Source: Sphaerisporangium siamense
GTDB taxonomy: Bacteria > Actinomycetota > Actinomycetes > Streptosporangiales > Streptosporangiaceae
Direction: 5' to 3'
Length of the DNA stretch: 64,000 bases
Assembly (NCBI RefSeq): GCF_014205275.1
Contig: NZ_JACHND010000001.1
Coordinates: 2,790,001 to 2,854,000 of the forward strand
The notes under the pieces are model-generated. The model was not told the origin of the DNA. It saw nothing but the letters and a program-made list of their open reading frames with translations, and ran no database searches. This document shows, piece after piece, positions 53,171-61,756 of this stretch (the stretch's first letter is position 1; each line of letters opens with the position of its first letter). Both the position numbers and the translations under genes were made by a program.

Positions 53171-54454
53171 TCATGTCAGGTAGTGGAAGGCCGGTTTGGG
53201 GTGCATGAGGAAGTCGTGGTGGGAGATGGTCCAGGCGTAGGCGCCGGCCATGGCGAAGGCGATGATGTCGCCGGTGTTGACGGATGTGACGACGCGGCGG
53301 GCGAAGACGTCCTTGGGGGTGCAGAGCTGGCCGGCGAGGGTGACCGGTTCGTCGGTTATGCCGGTGCCGGGGCGGCCCGTGGGCAGGACGGCGAAGGGGT
53401 GGTCGTGGCCCTTGGCGACGGGGGTGCGCAGGTGGTGGGTGCCGCCGGTGAGGACGGCGAACACCTCGCCGTGGACGCGCTTCACGTCGAGCACCCGGGT
53501 GAGGTACCAGCCGCAGTAGGCGGTCAGGGCCCGGCCGGGCTCGATGCGCAGCGTCTCGCCCGGGGCGCGCAGGGCGTTGAGGCCGAGGCCGTACCGCTGC
53601 CAGTCGAAGAGCTTGTCCGGAGCGTCGTAGGACACGGCCATGCCACCGCCGAGGTTGATCTCGGTGGCCTCCAGCCCGCGGCCGAACGCGAGGACGGCCT
53701 CGGCCAGGCCGAGCAGCGCGGGGGCGTCCAGGCCGCTGGCCAGGTGGGCGTGAACGCCGCGCAGCCGCACGCGGTTCTGGCCGCCGGTGGGCCGTAGAGA
53801 CTCCACGCGGTTCTGGCCGCCGGTGGGCCGCAGGGACTCCACGCGGTTCTGGCCGTCGACGGGTCGCAGGGACTTCGCGTGGTTGTGGTCGCCGGTGGGT
53901 CCCAGGGACTGCGCGTCCGTGAGGCGCAGGCATTCCAGAACGCCGTCGGGGTCCATGCCGAAGGGGGTGGCGCCGCCGCCCATGGCCAGGGACGCGCCGT
54001 GGACCGGCACGTCGAGGTTGACCCGGAGCAGGGCGTCCGCCGGTACGTCCATGTCGATGAGGCGGCGCAGCTCGCCGGGGCTCTCGACGTGGAGGCGGTG
54101 GACGTCCAGGGCCAGCTCGGCGTCGGTCTTGCCCGGTCCGCCGAAGGCGAGGCGGGCGTCCGGGAGGACGGACCGCACGTGGGCGACCTCGCCGATGGAG
54201 GACACCTCGAAGCCGTCCGCGTACGGGGCCAGGACGTGCAGCAGCGCCGGGTCCGGGTTGGCCTTGACCGCGTAGTACAGCTCGATGCCGGGCAGCGCCC
54301 GCCGTACCGTCGCGGCGTGGGAGTCCAGCGCGGCGAGGTCGTAGACGTAGGCGGGCAGCGCGTCGGCCAGCCGCAGGGCCCGCTCGCGGACGCCGTCCGG
54401 GACGATCACGTCCGCTGTGCCCGCGGTCTCCTGGCGCGGGCCTGGGACGGTCAC
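53171..54454 (-). CDS. PLP-dependent decarboxylase of NIS siderophore operon, with tandem repeats
   Basis: The 427-aa product is an alanine-racemase-fold (type III) PLP decarboxylase. The PLP Lys lies in YYAVKANPDP (Lys 64), with a HAHLASG strand, EINLGGGMA and the C-terminal sheet with GQLCTPKDV. It corresponds by position to PvsE of the vibrioferrin operon and should supply an amine building block. Residues about 182-229 are four tandem 12-residue repeats (ESLRPTGGQNRV type) not expected in the family. The GTG start overlaps the preceding synthetase gene by 4 nt. Confidence 0.85.
   Translation of the reverse strand: MTVPGPRQETAGTADVIVPDGVRERALRLADALPAYVYDLAALDSHAATVRRALPGIELYYAVKANPDPALLHVLAPYADGFEVSSIGEVAHVRSVLPDARLAFGGPGKTDAELALDVHRLHVESPGELRRLIDMDVPADALLRVNLDVPVHGASLAMGGGATPFGMDPDGVLECLRLTDAQSLGPTGDHNHAKSLRPVDGQNRVESLRPTGGQNRVESLRPTGGQNRVRLRGVHAHLASGLDAPALLGLAEAVLAFGRGLEATEINLGGGMAVSYDAPDKLFDWQRYGLGLNALRAPGETLRIEPGRALTAYCGWYLTRVLDVKRVHGEVFAVLTGGTHHLRTPVAKGHDHPFAVLPTGRPGTGITDEPVTLAGQLCTPKDVFARRVVTSVNTGDIIAFAMAGAYAWTISHHDFLMHPKPAFHYLT
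53768..53911. repeat. Four 36-bp tandem repeats inside the decarboxylase gene
   Basis: The repeats keep the frame. The two at 53768-53803 and 53804-53839 differ at only two bases, and the outer two are more diverged. The encoded units are QSLGPTGDHNHA, KSLRPVDGQNRV and twice ESLRPTGGQNRV. Confidence 0.9.
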
Positions 54455-56172
54455 GCCGGTACCCCCGCGAAGGGGTTGGCTATGGGGACGTACCCGGCGT
54501 CGCGGTCGGCGGAGCGGGCCCAGCGGGCGGTGAGGTTGGCCTTGGCGGGCAGCGGGGCGCCGGCCAGCAGGTCCGACAGGGGGAGTGGACGCCCGTGCTC
54601 CGCGGAGTAGCGGGCCAGCCGGGAGCGGGCCTGCGCCCACAGCTCCCGCAGCAGTTCGTCCGCGACCATGGGGACCTCCGTACGGGCCGGCGCGGCCGCC
54701 CGTGCCGCCGTGACGGCGACCGTGGCCGCGATCTCGGGAAGATGGTTCACCATGACGCAGTAGACCACGCGGTTCCAGCCGCGCGTGGCGTCATAGCACG
54801 CGGCCCGCGCGGCCGGATCGGGCAGGCCGGAGACGTCGTGGCGTCCGGTGACCAGTTTCGTCCCCTCCAGATCACGAAATATCGCCTCAACCGGCATGCC
54901 CTCCGGGGAGATCCCCACGAGCACGTTCTGAAGGTGGGGCTCCAGCACGACGCCGTGCCGGAAGTAGGCGTCGAGAACGGGCACCGCCACCTGTTCGACA
55001 TAATCCCCCCACCACCCGGCCGGATCCCGCGCCATGGCCTCCGCCACTCGCCCCACCCCGTCGTCCCGCTTGGGGGAGGTGGCGCGGGCGCCGTAGCCGG
55101 GGATGGCGAGCGCTCCGGCCAGGACGGGCGTCACGCCGGGCCCGGTGACCTCCCAGGGGCCGCGGCGGACGATCACCCCCAGCCCTTCGAGCAGGCGCGT
55201 CCCGAGCGCCGCCGACCGGTAGCCGGGCTCGGCGAGCCACCGCGTGCCCGGGAAGCGCGACGCGAGGTCGCCGAAGACGGGTTCCAGGCGCCGGGTCAGC
55301 TCGGCGGCGGCGGTCAGCTCGTACCAGGCGTTCTTCCGCACGCAGTTGGTGATCCGCACATCGAGGCTGAACTTCAGGCATATGCCGATACGAGGCTCGT
55401 ACACCGTGCGCACCGACGAGGTGGGGACCGCCCGTCCCGGCGCGTCCCCGAGGTCCACGAGCCGCCCGTCCGCGAGGGCGTCCGCCGTCCGCGCGCCGAG
55501 CAGGCGGAGCTGCCACGGGTGGGCGGGCAGGAGCACGTACCCGTCCGGCGCCTCGCCCAGCGCGTCCAGGACGCCCGGTTCGCCGCCGGACGCCACCACG
55601 TCCTCGCGCACCCCGAGCAGCCGCAGCGGGAACGCCGCGTGCGCCTCGGGCGCGTACCGCTCCCACCCCGCGCCCTCCCGCGCCTTGGGGGAGGGGTGGA
55701 ACGGGTGCCCGAACACCAGGGCCTGCTCCGAGGCCAGCCACGCGTCGCCCGGCGGCACGGCCGTCCGCCGCGCCCGCAGCAGCGCCGCGATGACGTCCCT
55801 GCTCCCGGCCACCTGCCCGGCGAACTCGTCGTTGACCGACGCCGCGGCCCCCGCGCCCAGCTCGGTCTCGACGAGCCGGACCAGCCGGTCCAGGGACAAC
55901 GGATGCCACGCCCCCTGGTCGAGGCGCTCGGCCGGCCCGTCGAAGCGCAGCGCGGGCCCGCCGGAGGTGGGGACGCGGAGCAGGTGCCCGGCCAGGCGCA
56001 GCGTGAGGTACGGCCCCGCCGCCCACACCTGGCCGCGCGGCCCCGCGACCTCGCGCAGGCAGCACCGCAGCAGCGCGGCGACCGAGGCCCGCTCGGCCAC
56101 CTCGCCGGGGTCGGCGGACGCTCCGTCGTCCGCGGCGCGCCCGGCGGGGGAGTCCAGCGTGGCGCGGTTCAT
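54451..56172 (-). CDS. IucA/IucC-type NIS siderophore synthetase
   Basis: The 573-aa product is an NRPS-independent siderophore synthetase. It has FGHPFHPSPKAREG near residue 153, LLPAHPWQ, TSSVRTVYEPRIGICLKFSL, and the C-terminal FhuF-like HGVVLEPHLQNVLVG with the IFRDLEGTK segment. It condenses a carboxylate, such as citrate, with an amine or alcohol using ATP. It overlaps both neighbours by 4 nt. It corresponds in order to PvsD. Confidence 0.9.
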   Translation of the reverse strand: MNRATLDSPAGRAADDGASADPGEVAERASVAALLRCCLREVAGPRGQVWAAGPYLTLRLAGHLLRVPTSGGPALRFDGPAERLDQGAWHPLSLDRLVRLVETELGAGAAASVNDEFAGQVAGSRDVIAALLRARRTAVPPGDAWLASEQALVFGHPFHPSPKAREGAGWERYAPEAHAAFPLRLLGVREDVVASGGEPGVLDALGEAPDGYVLLPAHPWQLRLLGARTADALADGRLVDLGDAPGRAVPTSSVRTVYEPRIGICLKFSLDVRITNCVRKNAWYELTAAAELTRRLEPVFGDLASRFPGTRWLAEPGYRSAALGTRLLEGLGVIVRRGPWEVTGPGVTPVLAGALAIPGYGARATSPKRDDGVGRVAEAMARDPAGWWGDYVEQVAVPVLDAYFRHGVVLEPHLQNVLVGISPEGMPVEAIFRDLEGTKLVTGRHDVSGLPDPAARAACYDATRGWNRVVYCVMVNHLPEIAATVAVTAARAAAPARTEVPMVADELLRELWAQARSRLARYSAEHGRPLPLSDLLAGAPLPAKANLTARWARSADRDAGYVPIANPFAGVPA

Positions 56173-57749
56173 GAGGTCGCCTTTCCGCGGTGGTGGCGCA
56201 GGTAGTTCGGGCCGCTCGTCCCGTAGTGCTTGTTGACGTCGGCGGCGACGCGGCCCCGGTCGGCGAGTGTCCCCGCGGTGACCATCGACTTGCCGACGAG
56301 CCGCGCCGCGTCGAGCGTGCGGGCGCGCAGCAGCCGGGCCATCGGGTGGCCTCCGTACTCGGCCAGGGCCTTGTCCAGCGCCTCGGCGACGAGCCCGCCG
56401 TGCCCGGCCCCGAACGCGACGGCCGCCGCGGCCAGGTGCAGCGTGATCGTCACGAACACGTCGGCCAGGGCGTGCGGGTCGTCGGTGAGCATGCGCGGGT
56501 CGGTGAAGTCCGGGACGGCGAGCCCCGCCGCGCGCAGCCGGGCCGGCGAGGCGAGCATCCCGTCGTTGTCCTTGACCAGCAGCCGCGCCGGGCCGTCCGG
56601 GCGGAACACCAGCGCGAGGTTCTGCTGGTGGGCCTCCAGGGCGACCCCGTAGGTGACGAAGAGCCGCACGTTCCACGTGAACAGCACGCGCAGGTAGTCG
56701 GCCAGCACCCCGGGCGCGTCGCCGCCGGCGTACCGGGCGGCCAGGTCGTCCAGCACGCGGGGCGCGCGGCCGGGGAAGGGGGAGAGCAGGGCCGCGACCG
56801 GGACGATCTCGCCCTCCGGGAGGCGGCGGGCCATCCACCCCAGGTACTCGTGCCCGGCGTGGGCGTAGGTCTGCTCGTCGGCGAGCAGGACGTCCAGGCC
56901 GGGCTCCCTGTCCACGATCTCGCGCAGCAGCAGCTCGGCCCGCGCGCCGTCGCCGAGCGTGGCGGGCTTGATGGACCGCCGGTTGCGCGCGCCCAGCGTG
57001 CTGACGGGCAGCGGCAGCTTCAGGTGCGTGCGCGGCCCGGCCGCGACGGTCCGCATGGAGAGGGTCGGCTGGACGCCGCGGTACGGCTCGTCGAGCACGC
57101 GCACGCCGGGAATGTCGCGCACGAGGGGAACGGTCAGCGGGTGGACGGGGAACAGGGTGTGCCCGGGGCCGGGATCTCGCGGCCACCAGCCGGGCGGGTC
57201 GCCGGCCCGTGTCGTGCCCGCGACCGGCACCCGCGCCCAGCGGAGCCGGAACTCGGGCGCGAACTCGGGCGCGTAGGCGACGGTGTCCGCCTCCGCCAGG
57301 CCGGGCCGCGCCCGCGAGGTGGGATGGACCGGGTGCTCGGCGAAGGCGGCCAGCGACTCGTACACGACGCCGGGGACGCCCCGGCCGTCGCGCGTGCCGT
57401 GCGCGGCGGCGATGCGGGCGGCGACCTCGTCGCGGCGGGACTCGAACCAGCGGCGGCCCCGCACGGCCGCCCGGCACTCCTCGGCGAAGGCGGCGACCCC
57501 CTCGCCGTCCCGGTAGCCGGCGAGCGCGGCGAGCGAGTCCAGCACCTCGGCGAGCGCCGGCGACTCCTCGGGCGCGCAGACGAAGTCCTGGAACAGGGAC
57601 CCCGGAACGAGACGCACCACGCGGCCCGTGGGGAGCACGAGCCGGACGCCGTCCTTGTCGTGGGTCATCCGGGCGGCCAGCCCGCCGTAGTCTTCGCGCA
57701 GCAACGCGTCGAGGACGCGGGCCGCGACGTGGCGCTCGGCGCCGCTCAC
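56169..57749 (-). CDS. IucA/IucC-type NIS siderophore synthetase
   Basis: The 526-aa product is a second synthetase of the same family but of a different branch. HPVHPTSRARPGL replaces the usual HPFHPSxK, and LFPVHPLTVPLV, PTLSMRTV, THLKLPLPVSTLG and ALEAHQQNLALVF follow. It corresponds in order to PvsB. GTG overlaps the ATP-grasp stop by 4 nt. The two synthetases would act one after the other on one scaffold. Confidence 0.9.
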   Translation of the reverse strand: MSGAERHVAARVLDALLREDYGGLAARMTHDKDGVRLVLPTGRVVRLVPGSLFQDFVCAPEESPALAEVLDSLAALAGYRDGEGVAAFAEECRAAVRGRRWFESRRDEVAARIAAAHGTRDGRGVPGVVYESLAAFAEHPVHPTSRARPGLAEADTVAYAPEFAPEFRLRWARVPVAGTTRAGDPPGWWPRDPGPGHTLFPVHPLTVPLVRDIPGVRVLDEPYRGVQPTLSMRTVAAGPRTHLKLPLPVSTLGARNRRSIKPATLGDGARAELLLREIVDREPGLDVLLADEQTYAHAGHEYLGWMARRLPEGEIVPVAALLSPFPGRAPRVLDDLAARYAGGDAPGVLADYLRVLFTWNVRLFVTYGVALEAHQQNLALVFRPDGPARLLVKDNDGMLASPARLRAAGLAVPDFTDPRMLTDDPHALADVFVTITLHLAAAAVAFGAGHGGLVAEALDKALAEYGGHPMARLLRARTLDAARLVGKSMVTAGTLADRGRVAADVNKHYGTSGPNYLRHHRGKATS

Positions 57750-58891
57750 CCGATCACCCACGGGTGGCGGGCGCGGAAGCCGTCGACCGCCCGGGACACC
57801 GCGGCCTCGTCCGGCCCCACGGCCCTGACGATGCCCAGGTAGTCGCGGTTGGTGTGGGTGAGCTCGACCTGGTCGCCCACCGCGCGCAGGGCGCGGTGCC
57901 GCAGCCGGACGTCCCCGGCGTTCTCGGCCACGTCCCCGGGACCCTCCTTGATCGTCCCGGTGGCGTCGGCGACAAGGCTCACCGCCGCGCCGTGCCCCGT
58001 GGCGTCCGGCGGCGTCATGACCGGCTCGCCGAGGTGGACGCGCAGGATCCACTCGTGCAGCGGCACCCCGAGCAGCTCCGCGAGCAGAAAGTCGCAGGTG
58101 TCGCCGATCACCCGGTAGTTGACCTCGACGACACGCGGCCCCGCGTCCGTCACGACGTACTCGGCGTGGCAGGCGCCGAGCCCGGCCCCGATCGCGGCCA
58201 GCGCCCGCAGGACGTGCGGGTCGGCGACGGGGTCCCAGTCCAGCCGTTCCTCGACGAAGTACGGCAGCGGGCCGAGCGTCGTGCGGAACCCGCCGAGCAC
58301 GCGCAGGTCGCGGCCGTCGCCCAGGGTCTCCAGCGTGCGCAGCGGGCCCTCCAGGTACTCCTCGGCGACGAGCGTGGCCGTGGGCCTGCGGGCGCCGATG
58401 TCCGCCACGGCCGTGGCCAGCTCGCCGGAGTCCCGTACGAGCACGACGTCCTCGCTGGCCACCCCCTCGCGCGGCTTGACCACGACCGGGTACGGCAGGT
58501 CCGCGGGCGGCGGGCCGCCGGGCGGGAGGCGTACGGAGTGGACGGACTCGACGCCGGCGAGGGCGAGGGCGCGCCGGGTGAGGGCCTTGTTCTTGGCGGT
58601 CAGGCAGGCGCGCCAGTCCTTGGCGGGCAGGCCGAAGTACTCGGCGGCGAGCGCGGTCTCGGGCTGGATGTGGTCGGAGTTGGAGAAGATCGCGTCCGGG
58701 CGGTGGTGGCGGGCGATCGTGTCGATCACGGCGCGGGCGTCGCGGACGTCGGTGCGGAGTGTCTCGGCGCCGGGGTAGCGTTCCGGCTGGTCGGTGAGGA
58801 TCGTCACCGCGCATCCGAGCGCGCGGGCGGCGGGCAGGAAGCCACGGGTGACCGAGTCGGTCGGATTGAGCGTGGTCAGATAGAGCCGCAC
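57746..58891 (-). CDS. ATP-grasp ligase, first gene of the siderophore operon
   Basis: The 381-aa product has the ATP-grasp pattern: KNKALTRRALALAGV near residue 99, YPVVVKPREGVASEDV (ATP-binding Lys), LVAEEYLEGP and the metal motif VVEVNYRVIGD. It probably joins an amino acid to a carboxylate, as PvsA does with alanine in vibrioferrin. The start is GTG, 21 nt from an iron box. It leads a four-gene operon with 4-nt overlaps. Confidence 0.88.
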   Translation of the reverse strand: MRLYLTTLNPTDSVTRGFLPAARALGCAVTILTDQPERYPGAETLRTDVRDARAVIDTIARHHRPDAIFSNSDHIQPETALAAEYFGLPAKDWRACLTAKNKALTRRALALAGVESVHSVRLPPGGPPPADLPYPVVVKPREGVASEDVVLVRDSGELATAVADIGARRPTATLVAEEYLEGPLRTLETLGDGRDLRVLGGFRTTLGPLPYFVEERLDWDPVADPHVLRALAAIGAGLGACHAEYVVTDAGPRVVEVNYRVIGDTCDFLLAELLGVPLHEWILRVHLGEPVMTPPDATGHGAAVSLVADATGTIKEGPGDVAENAGDVRLRHRALRAVGDQVELTHTNRDYLGIVRAVGPDEAAVSRAVDGFRARHPWVIG

Positions 58892-58912
58892 GCGGGCACC
58901 CCCGAGATGGAA

Positions 58913-58931
58913 TCAGGTAAGGCTTACCTAA
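58913..58931. promoter_or_regulatory. Iron box (DtxR/IdeR-type operator)
   Basis: TCAGGTAAGGCTTACCTAA matches the 19-bp iron-box consensus (TTAGGTTAGGCTAACCTAA) at 16 positions and keeps the palindrome. It lies just upstream of the ATP-grasp gene, so the operon should be repressed when iron is plentiful. Confidence 0.88.
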
Positions 58932-59077
58932 CCCAGCCGATCTTAGCCGTCCCGGGACCGGCCGCGCTGCCTGACATGCTAATCACCGGCGATGCCCGCA
59001 TTGCCCGGCATGCCGGGCGTATTACGGCCTGTTCCGGCGGGCGTCATAGGATGGGCAGTCCGCTGGGAGGAGGCCAC

Positions 59078-60061
59078 GTGAGAGAGATCCCGCACGGCGA
59101 GGGCCTGCTCGGGCCGCTGCTTCTCGCGCGCGGAGGCGTCGACAGGTCGGCCGTCCACCGCAACGACGCGGACTGGCTGAGCGCCGCCTGGTCCGACCCC
59201 GCCACCCGTGTCCTGCTCGTCCACGACGGCAACACGATGATCCGCCGGCACAACGGCACGGCCGAGCTCGTCCTCGTCTCGCCGCACGAGGCCCCCGACG
59301 GCGAGCGCTACCTGCTCGGCGTGGACGCCGACGGCGTCGCCTACTTCGCGGTCGCCACCACGCTGCCGCTGCCCACGCCGTACCCGCTGCCCAAGGGCGC
59401 GGAGGTCGCCGAGGCCGTCCAGGACGCCCCCGACTGGGCCGACGTCGCCGCCGAGGGCCTGCGCAGGGCGGGCGCCGTGCTCGGCGACCGGGACGCCGGG
59501 CTGCTGGTCAACGCCGTCGCCCTGGAGGCGTGGCACACCACCCACGAGCACTGCCCGAGGTGCGGCGCCGCCACCACCGTGATCGCCGGCGGGCACATGC
59601 GCGTCTGCCCGAAGGACGGCAGCCAGCACTTCCCGCGCGTCGACCCCGCCGTCATCATGCTCGTCCACGACGGCGACGACCGCTGCCTGCTCGCCCGCGG
59701 CCCGCAGTGGCCGGAGGGGCGCTTCTCGGTGCTGGCCGGGTTCGTCGAGCCCGGCGAGTCCCTGGAGCAGGCCGTCGCCCGCGAGGTGCTGGAGGAGGTC
59801 GGTGTCACGGTCAGGACGCCCCGCTACATGGGCAGCCAGCCGTGGCCGTTCCCGCGCAGCCTGATGCTCGGCTTCTTCGCCGAGGCCGCCTCCACCGAGA
59901 TCATCCTGGACCGCGACGAGATCGCCGAGGCGATGTGGCTGACGCGGTCCGAGCTCGGCGCGGCGGTGGAGAACGGCGAGGTGCGCCTGCCGCCGGGCGT
60001 CTCGATCGCCCGCCGCCTCATCGAGAGCTGGTACGGCGCCCCGCTGTCCGGCGACTGGTGA
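59078..60061 (+). CDS. nudC: NADH pyrophosphatase NudC
   Basis: The 327-aa product has the NudC plan: an N-terminal domain, a zinc ribbon, the Nudix box GFVEPGESLEQAVAREVLEE and the NudC signature SQPWPFPRS. The enzyme cleaves NADH and can remove NAD caps from RNA. The ribbon has CPRC but then VCPKDG, so the fourth Cys is replaced by Asp. GTG follows a strong GGGAGGAGG; an ATG 27 nt earlier is less likely. Confidence 0.93.
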   Translation: MREIPHGEGLLGPLLLARGGVDRSAVHRNDADWLSAAWSDPATRVLLVHDGNTMIRRHNGTAELVLVSPHEAPDGERYLLGVDADGVAYFAVATTLPLPTPYPLPKGAEVAEAVQDAPDWADVAAEGLRRAGAVLGDRDAGLLVNAVALEAWHTTHEHCPRCGAATTVIAGGHMRVCPKDGSQHFPRVDPAVIMLVHDGDDRCLLARGPQWPEGRFSVLAGFVEPGESLEQAVAREVLEEVGVTVRTPRYMGSQPWPFPRSLMLGFFAEAASTEIILDRDEIAEAMWLTRSELGAAVENGEVRLPPGVSIARRLIESWYGAPLSGDW

Positions 60062-60095
60062 CCTCCGGGTCCGCGCGGAGGCCCCGCACAGGAGA

Positions 60096-60129
60096 ACCGG
60101 CGGCCGGGGAACGCGTCCCCGCCGCCGGT
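60096..60129. terminator. Bidirectional hairpin terminator
   Basis: ACCGGCGGC-C-GGGGA pairs with TCCCC-GCCGCCGGT around a 5-nt loop, with one bulge, between the converging nudC and mycoredoxin genes. Confidence 0.7.
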
Positions 60130-60145
60130 CCGCGGTCCTTGGACG

Positions 60146-60391
60146 TCAGGCGCCGGAGCGCGCGAGCAGGCCCTTGAGGTGCATCACCGACGGGTTGGCC
60201 AGGGCGGTGCCGTCCTCCAGCACCACGGTGGGAACGAGCTGGTTGCCGCCGTTGACGCTCTCGACGAACTTCGCGGCCGAGGGATCGGTCTCGATGTTGA
60301 TCTCCTGGTAGGCGATGCCCTCGCGCGTGAGCTGGCTCTTCAGCCGCTTGCACGGTCCGCACCAGCTGGTGGTGTACACCTTAAGCGCCAT
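60146..60391 (-). CDS. Mycoredoxin/glutaredoxin-like protein
   Basis: The 81-aa thioredoxin-fold protein has the active site TTSWCGPCKRLK near residue 11 and the cis-Pro segment QLVPTVV. Mycoredoxin-1 reduces mycothiol-mixed disulfides; its usual motif is CGYC, here CGPC, closer to thioredoxin. GAAGGGA stands before ATG 60391. The frame is open further upstream without coding signs. Confidence 0.88.
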   Translation of the reverse strand: MALKVYTTSWCGPCKRLKSQLTREGIAYQEINIETDPSAAKFVESVNGGNQLVPTVVLEDGTALANPSVMHLKGLLARSGA

Positions 60392-60528
60392 AGCGTGATT
60401 TCCCTTCACGTCCCCAGAGTGGCGTTCGGCCAATACAGCGCAACACGGTGAGCATCGCTCGTGTTCCCTGGCCCGCGCCACACCGCCGCCCGGACCCCTC
60501 CGCACGGCGTTACCTTCGCCCGGCCTCT

Positions 60529-61587
60529 CTAGTGCAGAACGGGCGTGCGCGCGGTGATCCGGTACGAGGACGACGCCTCACGGGCGTCCGTCCGGGCCGT
60601 CCGAGCGGCGCCGCGAGACGTCCGGGACGGACGCGAGGCGCCCTGCCCCGAGGCGGACGTGGCCAGACGGCCCGCGATCCACTCCTGGACGTACTCCGCC
60701 ACGCCCGGCTCCCTGTACAGCGGGCTGCTGTGGTACCAGCCCGGCTGCACGCGGATCTCCATGGGCACGCCCACCTGCGCGAGCTCCTCCTTGAGAAGCT
60801 CGCTCTGGTAGGCGGGCACGAACTCGTCGGCCGAGTGCACGCTGAGCACGGGCGCGTCGTGCGCGCTCGCGTGCCAGGGGACCTCCATGCTCGACCAGAC
60901 CTGCGCGCACCGTCCCGTCGGACGGCACCCGCCCGCCAGCGCGATCGCGGACCTGCGCAGCTTGCGCTGGTCGTAGTCGGCCCCCTCGTCCCCGTCGGAG
61001 TACGCCGTCAGCGGCGAGACCACCGGCGAGACGCCGACCACCCCGCGCAGCCCCGGCACGCCGTCCCGGTAGGTGCCGACGGCGGTCGCGATGTGGCCGC
61101 CCGCCGAGAAGCCGAGCACGACGTAGCGGTCGGGGTCGAAGGAGAAGAAGTCGGCGTGCTTGCGCGCCAGCGTGATGGCCGCCAGCGTGTCGGTGCGCTG
61201 CGCCGGCCAGGCGGCCTCCGTCGAGAGCCGGTAGTTGAGGTTGAAGACGGTGTAGCCGAGCGCGGCGTACGAGCGGCTGACGGCCGTCATGTACTTCTTG
61301 TCCCCGCTGCTCCACCAGCCGCCGTGCAGGATGAAGACCGCGGGCCTGCGCCCGGCGCCCGGCTCCCACCACACGTCCATGCGCTGGCGCGCCTTGCGGC
61401 CGTAGGAGTAGGTGCGCTTGATCGTGGACGCCAAGGGGTCGGGCTCCGTGGGCGGGCTCGCCGTGGAACTGGCCGTGGGCGCCGGGGAAGGCGTGGCCGA
61501 CGGCGTCGGCGCCGCGGACGCCGCGACGGCGGGGGCGAGGAGGACGGCGGCCAGAGCGAGCGCGCCCACCGTCACCGTACTTCTCAC
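60529..61587 (-). CDS. Secreted alpha/beta hydrolase
   Basis: The 352-aa protein has a signal peptide (about residues 1-25) followed by a Pro/Ser/Thr-rich linker to about residue 52. The esterase core has the oxyanion segment FILHGGWWSSGDK and the nucleophile motif GFSAGGHIA, with the late Asp in HSADEFVP and His in GWYHSSPL. It is of the BD-FAE/carboxylesterase type. A tail of about 40 residues rich in Arg, Ser and Ala is unusual. It is exported and possibly held in the envelope. Confidence 0.85.
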   Translation of the reverse strand: MRSTVTVGALALAAVLLAPAVAASAAPTPSATPSPAPTASSTASPPTEPDPLASTIKRTYSYGRKARQRMDVWWEPGAGRRPAVFILHGGWWSSGDKKYMTAVSRSYAALGYTVFNLNYRLSTEAAWPAQRTDTLAAITLARKHADFFSFDPDRYVVLGFSAGGHIATAVGTYRDGVPGLRGVVGVSPVVSPLTAYSDGDEGADYDQRKLRRSAIALAGGCRPTGRCAQVWSSMEVPWHASAHDAPVLSVHSADEFVPAYQSELLKEELAQVGVPMEIRVQPGWYHSSPLYREPGVAEYVQEWIAGRLATSASGQGASRPSRTSRGAARTARTDAREASSSYRITARTPVLH

Positions 61588-61756
61588 AGGTTCATCCCTT
61601 CCCCGAGATCATGGCCCCATTGTGGGGCACAGTGGCCGGGTTGCGCACGTTCTGCGCTCCCGACCGCACCTTCCCCGTGGGCGGGGCGACGCACGCGGCG
61701 CGCTGCTGGAAGGATGATGCCAGCACCCTGTCCGCACCGCACGCCAGGAGGTCCCC

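Noticed and set aside
53760..53915. CRISPR-like repeats
   Set aside because: The 36-bp units are directly adjacent, without spacers, and keep the reading frame of an enzyme gene.
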